Below are positions 37,050-51,500 of a stretch of 64,000 nt of DNA, piece by piece. Positions within the stretch are counted from its first letter, which is position 1, and the number at the start of each line of letters is the position of its first letter. The notes beneath the pieces are model-generated. The model worked only from the letters and a program-made list of their open reading frames with translations, ran no database searches and was not told the origin of the DNA. This DNA is from Hyalella azteca (taxonomy: Eukaryota > Arthropoda > Malacostraca > Amphipoda > Hyalellidae): contig NW_025941804.1 in assembly GCF_000764305.2 (NCBI RefSeq), positions 1 to 64,000 of the forward strand. Reading direction: 5' to 3'. A program made the position numbers and the translations under genes.

Positions 37050-39586
37050 GATTATACTGCAGCTGTGAATTACAAGAAAATTGTGGTGCATATTGAATGA
37101 TACTTTAATGTGTCCAAACAAGCTTAGTGTAGTTGCTACATCTTTACTACAGTGCTTCAGCTATTTAGCTAACATGAACCAAAAGAAAAAAAAAATATCA
37201 ACAAGCTGGATGGTTTCAATTATTGAAAGTTTCTCAAATAAAAAAAATTGTTTATCAACCACAAGGGTAGAAGGTCTAAATTGTCCAGCCCGCAGAAGCA
37301 GGCGTAAAAGGAGAAGCAGCGTTAGCATCTCAAAGAGACAAAGTGACGTGGAGTGACATGTAAAAAGCAACAGAAACTAAGATATTCAAACATTAGGTTG
37401 CTTACACAGGACATTGGCTGCCTGTACAAGAGAGACACAGAAGGGAAATGAAAGGAATTCTACCTACATAATAACTTAACACCGCAGTCAGACACCGCAA
37501 GCACAGCAGTGAGGCGCTCAAGAACAATAACCCCTAGGATAGCAGTGTAAAATCGCATAAGACTTCTGACAACTATAGACAACTGTTCCTGTCAGAAGAC
37601 CCTCCTGAAGAGTTTCCAGTTAGGATGGCATTGGCAAAGATTATATCCTGTGGTAAGAACTAAGAAGCCTAGAAGGAGGCTGCAGGCATAGTGGCAAAGC
37701 AAAGAGTAATTAAGAGTTAAGAGAGAACCATGGAGAACTTTTTATTATTATAATACTTCTCTTTATTTAGTCTTTAACTTCACTTCTTGTTGTTTGTTTG
37801 TCTCCAACAAATCTTATAATCATTATTTAACACACTTTTACCTGTCCAATCAATCTGAAATTTTGCACACTTGCGCAAAGTTAGAGACAATGCTCAAATC
37901 AAGTGACAGAATGAATAATTTTAAAAAATTAAGAAAAAATTTCAATATTAAAGAAACATTTTAAAAATAATTTTTCCTAATATTTGAAAGTGAAATAAGA
38001 AATTCCTTGTAGAAGTGTAACATAGAGACACCAGCCTCTTTACAAGTGTTCTTTAATAAGAAATTTTTAAATGCATATTATTTTGTTGCCCTTCATCCAC
38101 TGTGCAGAGAGTGAACGAAGATTTAAAGACCTACGGCGACGCATTATCGGCAAAATTTTCGCCTTCAGAAGATCTTGCCGACACATTTAGATTGAAATTC
38201 TTGCATTTAATATATTTCTCAGTCTTCAGCCAACTATTTAGAAAAAAGTAAGGTTTCCAGTATGTTGGATGGATTACGATGCAGCGAAGCTTGTCCAGAA
38301 ATCAGTTGCGATGAGTTCCCGCAAAAAATGTAAACAACATTTTTTTCGATTGCGTAGTTTTGGTCGCATTAGAGCGGTCAGACTGCTTTATTACTTGTTC
38401 AGTTGACACTTGCTGTACAAACGGCTCGCCAAGTAGATATATTCCATACTAGCTGCATAGTGGCCCTTCATCAAGTTTATTTTTGAGTCCTATAAGTATG
38501 AGAAGACTAGTAAGTATCTTAAATACCAGTACCAGCATATAAGAAATTAATAAAAAATATTGAGTAGATGAGGAAATTAGGCTAAAGATGAACAATTTCT
38601 TGAAAATTCCTGGTTTGCCAACATGTTCAAGACCTTGAAGACAGAAAACTCTCTCAAGGTCATTTTTGAATCCTATGAGTAGACCAGTAAAGTATAACCA
38701 ATATCAGAATTATCATACTTAAGAAATTGTATTAAATCTTGAGTAGATGAGGAAGTTTAATATGAACTAAAATGATTCTAAAAAATCTCTGGTTTGTCAC
38801 TATGGACTCAAGAGGGCAGACTGAGAGTCTGAGACCCAAGTTGATATTGATTACACAAAGAAAATGTTAGAACAGGGCGCTACATTCAACTTTCAGATCT
38901 GCTACATCAGTAATCTCAACTAGCCTCTGGCGACTCAACTTGAACTTCTTAGTCTGTAAACTTATAAACAGACACAGAATGATGATACAAGTTGAATCAT
39001 CAAAATTACAGCATAAATTCTAATGAAAACATTGCAAAAGTTTATATACTCACACTACAGAAGTTCAATGCAACACTGATACAGCGATGATGGAGAAAAA
39101 GTAATTGCAGAAAAACGTAAGCAATAGAAAAGTAACCGGCGACTGCTCCACCACGGCGAACGTCGGAAATCAGGATCAAAGTAAATAGTCCGGAGCTGCA
39201 GAAATCTGTATATCCTGTTAGGCAATAATAAATCACATAATGGCGTTAGTTTGTTCATGATCCGAGTATTTCAAATTTTCACATTGCTGATACGCATTGC
39301 GTACGGTAAGCATTATATGATTCTTCCAGCATAATAGGTCAATTCAAAATTTTCTCGCAAATCGTCGGTACGCCATGCAATTGCTTGTAAAGAATGGAAA
39401 AGGGTCGAGAGGAATACTTGGAAAGGCTAATAAAACCTAACCTAATTGTAATAGGAAAGGTTAATAAAACAATCTTACAAATCTCAATAATTTAAGATGA
39501 AAACCCAAAAACATTTTAATACATATTAATGAAATCAACAACTAATCTACTTGCACAACTCGACTACCGATCTTCAGGTCTGATGA
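37050..39586. other. Region between UROD and the large secreted-protein gene
   Basis: No certain gene. About 38467-38640 and 38655-38830 are two diverged copies of a roughly 185-bp sequence (shared AGTAGATGAGGAA and AAATTCCTGGTTTG-like parts). The rest shows no recognisable RNA gene or conserved exon, apart from the doubtful ORF near 39060-39230. Confidence 0.45.
39064..39216 (-). other. Doubtful exon-like ORF with hydrophobic segment
   Basis: On the - strand a candidate acceptor (tattgcctaacag) precedes an open frame reading GYTDFCSSGLFTLILISDVR and then GGAVAGYFSIAYVFLQLLFL, up to a candidate donor (gtgagtat). One or two membrane-spanning segments would be encoded. No partner exon was found, so this could be an exon of an unrecognised gene, part of the UROD 5' UTR, or chance. 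Confidence 0.2.
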
Positions 39587-42500
39587 TCAAACGACCTCAT
39601 ATAGATCTAATTTTTTCAGGAGTCTCTTTCCATCAATCCCAGTCGTCATGACTTGATACATTAAAATTGAATAGTCAAACGACACAAGTATGTAAGATGG
39701 GTTCTGTGATACGTGTTCTTGACCTATTTGGCCAAGTGGTTTCAACTTTGAAGGTCTATTGGAGTCACTTTCTTCAGATGCTGGATAGCTTCCCCAAAGC
39801 GATGCGTTATCCATAAATCCAGCTCCTGAGTTGGAGATTGAGCGTTCCGGGAACTGATTATAATTTTCCTCATTTGTTCGAGAGAAATAGAATCTTGAAC
39901 CAATGCCAGGTTCAACCGGATTTCTGGTGCCAAAATTTGGCAAAGATGTGATAGGTAAAACTGTTCCAGATACCGAATTATTACCCAAAATTGGAGAAGA
40001 TCCTAAAAGGAAAGAACCAGGAGCCGGAAGAGAACCAGAAGCCAGAGGAGAACCAGAAGCCGGAGGTGAACCAGAAGCCGGAAGAGAACCAGAAGCCGGA
40101 GGAAAACCAGAAGCCGGAGGAGAACCAGAAGCAGGAAGAGAACCAGAAGCCGGAGGAGAACCAGAATCAGGAGCAGAACCAGAATCAGGAACCGAACCAG
40201 AAGCCGGAGGAAAACCAGAAGCCAGAAGAGAACCAGAAGCCGGAGAAGAACCAGAAGCCGGAGGAGAGCCAAAAGCCGGAAGAGAACCAGAAGCAGGAGC
40301 AGAACCAGAAGCAGGAACAGAACTAAAGGGAACTGAGGAACCTTCTGTCTTTAAGTTTTCAAAATTTCCACTTCCGAAATCGCCACTTCCAAAATCTGAC
40401 TCATCAAAAAATTGATCACTCATTCCAGAAAATGCAGGATCTCCGTTCAATCTGTTACTAATCACACGAACTTCTCCGAAGTTGTTAAAATTTGATCTAA
40501 TAACGCTACGTGCACTTCTTCCAAATTGAACCCGATTTTCCTTTCCGACGTGAACCTGGTTTTCGTTTCCTACTTGAGAACCAACGAGGTTGCTGAAAGT
40601 GTTCGGAGAGTTTCCAATTTTTCCCGCAGTGGCAATAAAATTTCCAGCGTCTCTCCCTTCAACATTTTCAGCAGTAAATAGTCCGTTCCTATGTTCGGTC
40701 TTAGGCTTCAAACTTTTACGAGTATCTAAACGGTTAGTTATGAAGCGGTCTCCAAAAGTACCAATTTTTTCTCTTGAAGCGCTTTTCGTCCCTGGATTAT
40801 ATTTTTTGAAAATGTTCAAAATATTATCAAGATTTCCAGTGTCTGAACTTTTGTGGCCGGCAGTGTATAGACTTGAAGACTCGAGGTATGTAAGTCCTCG
40901 CGGGTTTGGCTGAGGGAGTTGAATTACTTCCACTTCATTGAAGCCCTGAAAGTATTGAAAATTATTTAATCGCTCAATCATCATTCCTAAAATTCTTTGG
41001 TGGAGCTTTGTGAGAAAATAGCCTGTCTATCCGGTGACGAGTTAATTTTTGTGAACGATATCTCAATAATGAGCATAAGGAAACTGTTAGTAATCATTCT
41101 TACAAATGAATTGAAGTGAAAAGAGATCCCTTATGAAAAAGATTTTTTTTTCACAAGATCTCCGTGAAAAAAGTCTTCTACCATCTGGCCGGATAGCTTT
41201 TATACTTCTGCCAGCATTATCACAACCTCATTATTTTGCACTAAAATTGTATAAATTAATTGTATACATAAATGGCGCAAATTGTATAAATAGATTGTAC
41301 AAATTGTGTAAATAAATTGTGTAAATAAATTATATAAATCGTATAAATAATGTATATTGTATGAAAACTACTGCTGCGGGATGAGACTGACCTCTCCCGC
41401 AACCAGACGGTAGACGTGCAGGTAACCATCAGACGTCACCACCACCAGGTGGTTGTCAACACCAACTGCGAATGACGTCATCGCTGTGACGTCACTAACC
41501 AGCAGGCGCTGGTAGGGCGAGAGGGCGGAGCTTCCGGTCACCTTGTTCCGTAAAATCTGAACAAACGAATTGCTATTAGTAACGAAAACATATTATAGTA
41601 TTAACGAAAGAATTGTTATAAATAACGAAAATATTTTGTAGTATAAATGAAAATATTTGCTACTATTAACGAAAGAATTTCTATAAATAACGAGAATATT
41701 TGATGGCATTAACGAAAATATTTGGGAGTATTGACGAAAGAATTGCTATTAATAACGAAAATATTTGGTGGTATAAACGAAGAAATGTGGTGGTATTAAC
41801 GCAAAAATATGGTGGTATTAACGGAAAAAATATGGTGGTATTAACGCAAAAATATGGCGGTATTAACGGAAAAATATGATGGTATTAACGCAAAAATATG
41901 GTGGTATTAACGGAAAAATATGATGGTATTAACGCAAAAATATGGTGGTATTAACGCAAAAATATGGTGGGATTAACGTAAAAATATGGTGGTATTAACA
42001 CAAACATATGGTGGTATTAACGGAAAAATATGGTGGTATTAACGCAAAAATATGGTGGTATTAACGGAAAAATATGATGGTATTAACGCAAAAATATGGT
42101 GGTATTAACAGAAAAATGTGGTGGTATTAACGGGAAAATATAGTGGCATTAATAATAAAATATAATATTATTGCGGGAATATATGGTGCAATTAACGATA
42201 AATAAAGAGATATTCACGAAAAAGTCGGTAGATTTTGATGAATAATTTGGCTGGCATAGAAAAAAATCGCAGTTTTAGCCAAATAATTTTGGTTTATTGA
42301 CTAAATTAAATTCATGGAACAAAATTCAAGTTAATGAAAAAATTCACAGGTAAATTGAGTATTAAAATGGGTTTTGAACCTCAAACCGCATTGTCCATGA
42401 TGGCTTAACTTTTAATATAATGAAAACGTAATTTAAAATTGTGTATAACTTAGATCATGACCAATTTAATTAAAATTATAATGCAATGCAAAAATAAAAT

Positions 42501-45500
42501 GCAACGCATAAAATAAAAAATAATTATAAAGATGCTCACAAGTACTGATGACTTGAAGTTATCTCTGCTAGTCCTGCGATGGTTGACGGATAAGATAAGA
42601 TAGTAGGTGCCAGCTGGACCATCTGTGATGAACACGCAGCTGGTGCCGCCTCCAGGGGCTGCGTACGTTTCTTGCAGCACCAGCTATGAGTGGTTAAATT
42701 TATTAGTAAGTTTAATCATTAAATTCTATTGGAGAATTTTATTAAATAATTTTATTACTTAATTAAATTAGGTTATTTTACTAATTAATTATGCTAGTTA
42801 ATTTTACTTGTTAATTTTATTTTTACATTTAATTATTGAATTTGATTATATAATTTTACTAATTAATTTCACTAGTTAATTTTACTAGTTAATTTTATTT
42901 GTTAATTTTATTAGTTAATTTTATTCAATTAATGATAATCAGCAGACAAAATAAATCATTAATGTCGGGAATACAGTTATTCTCCGACATGCTTATAATA
43001 ATATTTTAATACAGAAAAATAATGAAATGTAAATGTGATGGCACCGCACTTGGTATGATAATACTGAACCTAATTAGTAGACCTATAAATCATTAATTGG
43101 GTGCTACAATTAATCATCAATCGATTGATCATTTATCATTCAATTAATCGGGTAATTAAGCATTGGAGGAATCAAGTATTCAAATAATACATTGAAGATT
43201 CAATTATTTAATTATGTAATTAATTATTTAATGACTAATTAATGATTAATTAATCAATTATTTAATGATTAAATAATACCCAATAAATCACACAATACAT
43301 TATGTAATGATTAATTTTTTTAATGGTCAATTACTTAATTAATTATGTAATGATTAATTAATTATTGACTGATTAATAATTATTAATTAAACAATTATTT
43401 AATGATTAATTAATGAATAATTATTTAATTAATTAGATAAAAAACTAATAAGAGTTTAACTCTTAATAAAATCAACTCGATTCTAACACAAATTTGTTAT
43501 GTAACTCAACCAAATGTGTTGACATGGATAACCTTTTTTAGTTCTCATACACATTGATTATGAACCTCAAGTTCAGACATCGAAACTATTTACTGCGTTT
43601 TGATAAAAAAAATACATAAAATTGTTTGATATCGATATTAAAATTGGTAGGTATATATTTTCGAAGTGTGCCTGAAATTTAGACATGAAGGCAACAATAT
43701 TTCAAGCAGGTCTAAATTGTCATATAGTGTAAGTGAGCCCAGAAGTTTTATGTATAGATACAATTTATTGGGTTCCTATGATAATAAATTACAATTTTTA
43801 TAAAATAGTGCAAATTAAAGAGTTCAGAGCGCGTTTCTTTCTTCTTCTTAATAATAGTTAACTTTAAGTTTAGATTTGTACAGTAAATTTTGTCCTAATA
43901 ATAAATTTTAATGTGCCCTAATTAATTAATTTTGCAAAATAATGCAAGTTAATGTCCTTACATAAGTAGACAGACAATTATTTTTATCCTAATAATAATA
44001 ATAAATTTTAATTTGTTTAATTTGTGCCCTAATTAATTAATTTTGCAAAATAATGCAAGTTAATGTCCTTACATAAGTAGACAGACAATTATTTTTATCC
44101 TAATAATAATAATAAATTTTAATTTGTTTAATTTGTGCCCTAATTAATTAATTTTGCAAAGTAATGCAAATTAACGAGCTCACAGCGCTGATCATTCTTC
44201 TCCTTTGTAAAAGTAAACTTCAAGTATGAACATTTACAATTAATTATGTGTGTGTTGATAATAAATTTTAATTGTGTCCCTTATTAATTAATTTTACAAA
44301 ACAATGCAAATTAACGTCCTTACATAAGTAGACAGACAATTATTTGTATCCTAATAATAATAAATTTTAATTTGTTTAATTTGTGCCCTAATTAATTAAT
44401 TCTACAAAATAATGCAAATTAACGCCCTCACATAAGTATAGACAAACAATTAATTGTGTCCTAATTATTAATTTTACAGAAATTAACGAGCTCACCGTGC
44501 TGTATACATAGACAATTAATTGTTTCCCAATTAATTAATTTACAAATAATGCAAATTAACGCCCCTGCATAAGTATAGGCATAGACAATTAATTGTGTTC
44601 TAATTAATTAATTTTACAAAAATTAACGAGCTCACCGTGCTGCTCGCGTCGTCCCAGGCGTAGCGGTGTGCGGTCTCTCGCGCCAGCGTCACTACCTGCC
44701 ACTGACCGTTTACCTGAGAGTAATTAATAATTACTCTCAGTAATTAATTAGGTTAATTAATTAATGTCCTAATTAATTAGATTAATTAATTAATTAATTA
44801 CATTAATTAAGTATTAATTAATTAATTACATTAATTATTTAATTAACATTAATTAACATAAGTGACAGACATTGTTAATAAATCAAATTTAATAATAATA
44901 ATAAATTACTTTTATGTTAACAAAATAATAATAATAATTTGAAAAATGTTCAAAGTATCCGACTACTAAAATTGATTATGGAATGGATTATACAAATACA
45001 ATATAACGGATTATCGAAATACATTTATTCGTCTTACGTTACTAAATCTATTTATTTGAAATTGTATATATTCTTATCCCATTAAATAAGCTAATTTTAA
45101 ATTGTTTTTCATTCATTAAAAATTCTGTGTGAACGTTATTTTAATTTCCTTTAATTTAAAGTGTTGGAACGTAATTTTAATTAATCATTAGTTCAGGCTG
45201 ATAATCAACAAATAATTACCTGATAGGCTGACATCGTAATTATAGATAACCTGAAAGGTAATCATTGTGAAGAATATTTCATTATAGATAACCTGATAGG
45301 TAATCATTGAGAAGAACACTTAATTATAGATAACAAGATGGGTAATCATTGAGAAGAATACGTAATTATAGATAACCTGATAGGTAATCATTGTAATAAT
45401 ACGTAATTAAAGATAACCAGATAGGTAATCATTGCTAACAATACGTAATTAAAGGTAACCTGATAGGTAATCATTGTGAAGAACACTTAATTATAGATAA

Positions 45501-48500
45501 CAAGATGGGTAATCATTGAAAATAATACGTAATTAAAGATTACCAGGTGTAATCATTGTGAAGAAAAAGTAATTACAGATAACCAGATATCATCACCTTG
45601 GCTGTGCACACGTCTGACACGGTGTGGTTTAGCTTGAGGATAAACTTGTTTGTAACTTGATCCTTTATCCCACCAATATCCAGGACATGGATTTCACTGT
45701 TCGATTCTGTAAAGCAATAAATAAATTAAATAAATAATAAATTAAACATTTTTAAAATATTAAATTTTAATAAGTAAATATTTCACTGTTAGATTCTGTA
45801 AATAAATTAAATAAATTAATAAATTAAATAATAAATTAATTAAAGTACGACTTATGCTTTAAAAATTATTGTGATAATAAATAAATTAATTTAAATAACA
45901 GATATTATTATAAATTAACATAAGCCTGAAAAATTATGCAACTTAACATTATCGTCGCGACTTATGCTTAAAAAATTATTATGTGATGATTTAATTTAAA
46001 AGAATTTAATTAATTTTAAGAATACAAATTATTATAAATTAACATATGCTTAAAATAATTTATGCAACTAATTATTATAGTCACGACTTATGCCAGAAAA
46101 AAAGTTAAAAAGAAAAGTTGATCGCTAACTAGAACGTGGATTTAGCCTACGTAGTTATTAATTCTAAGCAGAAATAAAAATAATATCTAATTAAAATTTG
46201 GCTTGTGCCGAATTTTCATTAACAAATATTCACAGCGTATCATTTATCGGAAACTTTTTAATAATTTAAAATAACTAATTTAAATAAAATATTTAAATAA
46301 TGACCGGAAAGATCCAAATAAATATTTGATATTATTCACCAGGAAAATTGTTTCATGTTATTTAATAATTCAAATTTGAAGATTACAGGAGATGAAAAAC
46401 AAAAATAAGAAACTATATTACATGGAAATTACATAAAAATCGAAACTACAATATAATCACCCATATGAAGTTTAAAATAAATAAAAAATATTCACGTCAT
46501 TAATTGAAAATAACGAATATTTGAGCACAGTTGTTTACTTACGAGATGATTTAGAAGTGACAACAACTGCTAATAACTGCCGGTTACTTGCGTTCAGTTT
46601 ATCTTCATCGGTGTTCAATTTATCTTCAATTGCGTTCAGGGTATCTTCATTTCCATTCAATTCATCTTCATTTCCATTCAATTCATCATCATTTCCATTA
46701 AATTCATCACCATTTTCATTAAATTTATCATCATGATAAATGAGGCGTGTTATAGAGTTTCGTGACCATGACGAACTTGGTACGGTAACCGGAGTAGCGC
46801 TTTCTGTGACGTCACGTATCACTGATACCGCGGTAACGTCGTCATCGTTACTGCACCTGAGGAACGGTATCAGGATTAGGAATGGTAACTTCATCATCGT
46901 TACCGTTACAAAGGGTTATGGTCAGGAAAAAGGTCGTTAGGGGTTAAGAGGGAGCTTTGTGGTAAAATGGGAGTTTTTGGAGGAAAAAAACGGGAGTTTT
47001 GGGTTGAAAAAAGGAGAATTTTGGGGTAAGAAGGGAGTTTTGGGGTAAAAATACTAGGACTTTTGAGGTGAGAGAGAGTTTTGGGGTAAAAAGGAGAGTT
47101 TTTGGAGTAAATAGATGAGGAGTTTCGAGAGGGAAAGAGTTTTGGGGTAGAAATGGGGGAGTTTTGGGGTAAAAGGGAGTTTTGGGGTAAAAGGGAGTTT
47201 TGGGGTAAAAGGGAGTATTGGGGTAAAAGGGAGTATTGGGGTAAAAGGGAGTTTTGGGGTATAAGAGAGTTTTGGGGTAAAAAAGAGTTTTGGGGTAAAA
47301 TGGAGTTTTGGGGTAAAAATTGGGAGTTTTTCGGGTAAAAGATGAGGATTTTTGGGGTAACGGTACCTAGAGTTGAAAATTGCAGCGGTAGGGAAGGCGT
47401 CAGATTGCAACACCGTGAACGCTCCCTCAGCGCTGGATTGCAATACCAGCTCTCCAGCTGCAGTCACCTGGATTGTTGCACACAATCAGAGATTGTTCCG
47501 TACAATCATTATCACAAATGGTATACACGTGATTACAAGTTTCAATATGATTGCAAATGTCGACGCGATTGCAAGCCTAAACATGATTAGAAGTGTAAAC
47601 ATGGTTAGAAGTTTAAACGTGATTAGAAGTTTATACGTGATTAAAAGTTACAGCATGATTAGAAGTTTCAATATGATTATAAGTTTCAACATGATTAGAA
47701 GATTCAATATGATTAGAAGTTTCAACATGATTAGAAGATTCAATATGATTAGAAGTTTCAACATGATTAGAAGATTCAATATGATTAGAAGTTTATACGT
47801 GATTAAAAGTTACAGCATGATTAGAAGTTTCAATATGATTATAAGTTTCAACATGATTAGAAGATTCAATATGATTAGAAGTTTATACGTGATTAAAAGT
47901 TACAGCATGATTAGAAGTTTCAATATGATTATAAGATTCAACATGATTAGAAGTCTCAACATGATTAGAAGTTTCAACACGATTAGAAGTTTCAACACGA
48001 CTAAAAGTTTCAACATGATTACAAGTTTAAAAACGATTAGAAGTTTCAACACGATTAGAAGTTTCAACACGATTAGAAGTTTCAACAGGATTAGAAGTTT
48101 CAACACGATTAGAAGTTTCAACACGATTAGAATTTCAACATTATTGAAAGGTCCATCTCAATTGCAAGTTTATACGTGATTGTAAGTTTTAGCACGAAAA
48201 CAAGTTTTAAAATTAATTAGGATTTTCAAATCTATGCTTGTGGTTTTACGTCAATTATTTTAATGCGCATTTTTATTTGTGAATAAAAAAGCGATATACC
48301 ATCAGTACGCTGCTGTTGCCGCAGCCTTCATCGTGGCGCAAAAATATCCGTGGACTGAAATTCGGAAATCTTATTGCAGAAATTCCGGAAATTTTGTGTT
48401 TGCTGGAAAATTCACCGGCTGTCGATAGAAAGTCGAACCGACGATGCATATCTGAAAACCAAAATTAGGACAAAATTGTAACAAATTTACCAGGGCAAAA

Positions 48501-51500
48501 AAAGGGGAATTTGGATGTTAGGGATAATAGGAATTAATATAATAAATTTTAGTAGCAAAACAAATGTGAAAATATGCATGTATTCAAGGAATGTAAACAT
48601 ATTGAAAAAGTCGAAATTCAAAATAAATTTCTGTGTAGGCCCATCTGCAAGTTCACTCCGATATTCACGATTCATATTCATAGCGATATTCAATTATTCA
48701 ATGATTCACTCATAGTACAATGAATGACATTATAAATCATTCATTCGCGATTCACTATTTTCAAGTCTGATGAATGAAGTACGATGAATCACATCAAAAT
48801 GAGTGAATAACTGTAAAGATATACGAAATTTACTCACTTTGGACCCGATCTTGATACTCATTATTCATAGTGATGACTTTAGATCGACTGCTATTCAGCT
48901 GATGAATGTCAGCCTTGAGCTGACTGTCCAGCTGAGCCATCTGAGCTGAAAGCTGGTCAATATCCAGCTCTGCCAGCTGTCCTGACATGAAACTGACGTC
49001 GGCAGCCTGAACTGTGTTGTTGAAAACCTGCAAAACGGGGGTATAGTGGGGTGAAACTGCCCCGACGTGAAACTGCCCAGAGGTGAAACTGCCGCGAGGT
49101 GAAACTACCCAGAGGTGAAACTGCCCAGAGGTGAAACTGCCCAGAGGTGAAACTGCCCAGAGGTGAAACTGCCCAGAGGTGAAGCTGCACAGAGGTGAAA
49201 CTGACCAGAGGTGAAACTGACCAGAGGTGAAACTGACCAGAGGTGAAACTGACCAGAGGTGAAACTGACCAGAGGTGAAACAGCCCAGAGGTGAAACTGG
49301 CCAGAGGTGAAACCAAGTAGATTTTAGGATATCTTAAAACTTGGTAGCACTTACGACTAAGCAAAATCTAAGGCCATCTTTATAACCCGGTGTTACTTAC
49401 GACCCTATTCTGCACAACTTGCGACCCTATGCTGTACTTACGACCCTATCCTGTACTTACGACCCTATCCTGTACTTACGACCCTATCCTTTACTTACGA
49501 CCCTATCCTTTACTTACGACCCTATCCTGTACTTACGACACTATCCTGTACAACTTACGACCCTATCCTGTACCTACGACCCTATCCTTTACTTACGACC
49601 CTATCCTGTACTTAAGACCCTATCCTGTACTTACGACACTATCCTCTACAACATGGTCGCTGGTGGTGGTGAGAACGGACCCCAGCAGCTGGCTGGGGTC
49701 GTGGCCATTAAGAGTCGATCGGACCCCGACCGAACCCTCGATCAACAGGCTGCCAGTGATCGAGATCTGGCCGGTGATGATCTGCGGGTCCCGACTGTGT
49801 GACAGCAGCAGATCTTCTAAGATCACGTCGTTGATCTTGGCCGTGAGTAGATCTCCTGTTGGTCGATCAAGTGAGGCACGAGGTCGATCATGTGGGGAAC
49901 GAAGTCGATCGAGTGGGGCATGAGGTCGATCATGTGGGGAACGAGGTCGATCAAGTGAGTGGGGCACGAGGTCGATCAAGTGGGGCACGAGGTCGATCAA
50001 GTGGGGCACGAGGTCGATCAAGTGGGGCACGAGGTCGATCAAGTGGTTCACTAACGCGGTCTATCAAGTGGTTCACGAACGCGGTCTATCAAGTGGTTCA
50101 CAAACGCGGTCTATTAAGTGGTTCGCTAACGCGGTCAATCAAGTGGTTCACTAACGCGGTCTATCAAGTGGTTCACTAACGCGGTCTACCAAGTGGTTCA
50201 CGAACGCGGTCTATCAAGTGGTTCACTAACGCGGTCTATCAAGTGGTTCACTAACGCGGTCTATCAAGTAGTTCACTAACGCGGTCTATCAAGTGGTTCA
50301 CTAACGCGGTCTATCAAGTGGTTCACTAACGCGGTCTATCAAGTGGNAACGGTCAAGTGGTTCACTAACGGTCAAGTGGTTCACTAACGGTCAAGTGGTT
50401 CACTAACGGTCAAGTGGTTCACGAGGTCTATCAAATGCACGTCGTATCTCTGATGTAAAATAAAAGTTTCTAATAACATGGACGCAGGAAAAAAGTTATC
50501 CACTCTTAAACTTGAAAAAAATAATTGAATTAAATCTTTAAATTAAAAAAACATACAAGTTAAAACCAGAATAGAAAAATTCAAGCACTGAAATTATTAG
50601 AACAACCTTATTTTAAAAATGTTAAAAATTATAGTAAAAAATCAGAAAATAATTTAAAAAATGTTATGCTAAAAATTTCTAAACTAAAGATGTTATACGG
50701 ACCAACCTTGTATACGTAAGTCATCGAAAGTTATGGACGTGGTGGGTAGAATAGGGTTTTCTACATCGACGATATCGCGTAGAACTTCATCTACATCTAC
50801 CCCGGAAATGGTGCCTGTCACCTGTCAGTGAAATAATTGTGGTAGATTAGTAGTAATTAAATTTTACGAGAATAAAAATTAATTAGCTTTCTACTAATAT
50901 AGAAAAGAGAGAAATTCTAGGCCAGTCGAGCCGATGGCGTTTATGGGCGAAATTTATCAGGAGATTTAAATTATTGGGGATATCAAATATTAGTTAGACT
51001 GCAAGGCAATCTAACTAATTAGTTAATCTAATCTAAGTTAATCTATCTAATTAACCACTTGAGTTAGAATTGCAAGGCAGAATAATAATGCAGAAGTATT
51101 TATAAATAATACCTCACAATACTGGTTAAAATTTCTTATAAATAATTCTGTCTGATAATTTGAATCAAATCATTTAATTAAAACTTTTATATAAAATTAA
51201 TATAATTAAAATAATATTATTAAAGTTCGTCACTCACGGTAAGGTTCCCAGCGATGACGATAGGCGCCCTGAATTCGATGAATGTCGGTATGAATGCATC
51301 AGTTAAGCGTATATAATCCTTACTATCAATTCCATTCATGTGAACAAACTGCAAGTTTTTCTGAACATTCAATCCTCTGACGTAAGTTTTTTTCCCGGAT
51401 ATGATGGTAGAATTGAGCCGACTTTTTCTGACACCGTTTTGTGCTAATGCCTTGAAAAGAACGTCACCAACATTGACACCTAACGTAGGATTAGATAGGT

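Noticed and set aside
37081..37370. Overlapping ORFs on both strands (basic RRSRRKRR-type on +, Leu-rich on -)
   Set aside because: Composition driven by A-rich and CTT-rich runs; no splice context or recognisable domain.
39903..40415. 170-codon + strand ORF rich in Glu, Pro and Gly
   Set aside because: Antisense of the PASG-coding minisatellite. The - strand frame is preferred because it continues the large gene in phase from exon 18 and ends with an EAR-like strand and stop.
47373..48179. 268-codon ORF on the + strand (RSFNMIRSFNMI repeats)
   Set aside because: Translation of the 18-bp intron array; its first part overlaps exon 13 of the - strand gene in antisense.
49390..49923. 177-codon ORF on the + strand (YDPILYLRPYP repeats)
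   Set aside because: Antisense of the 19-bp donor array and of exon 10.
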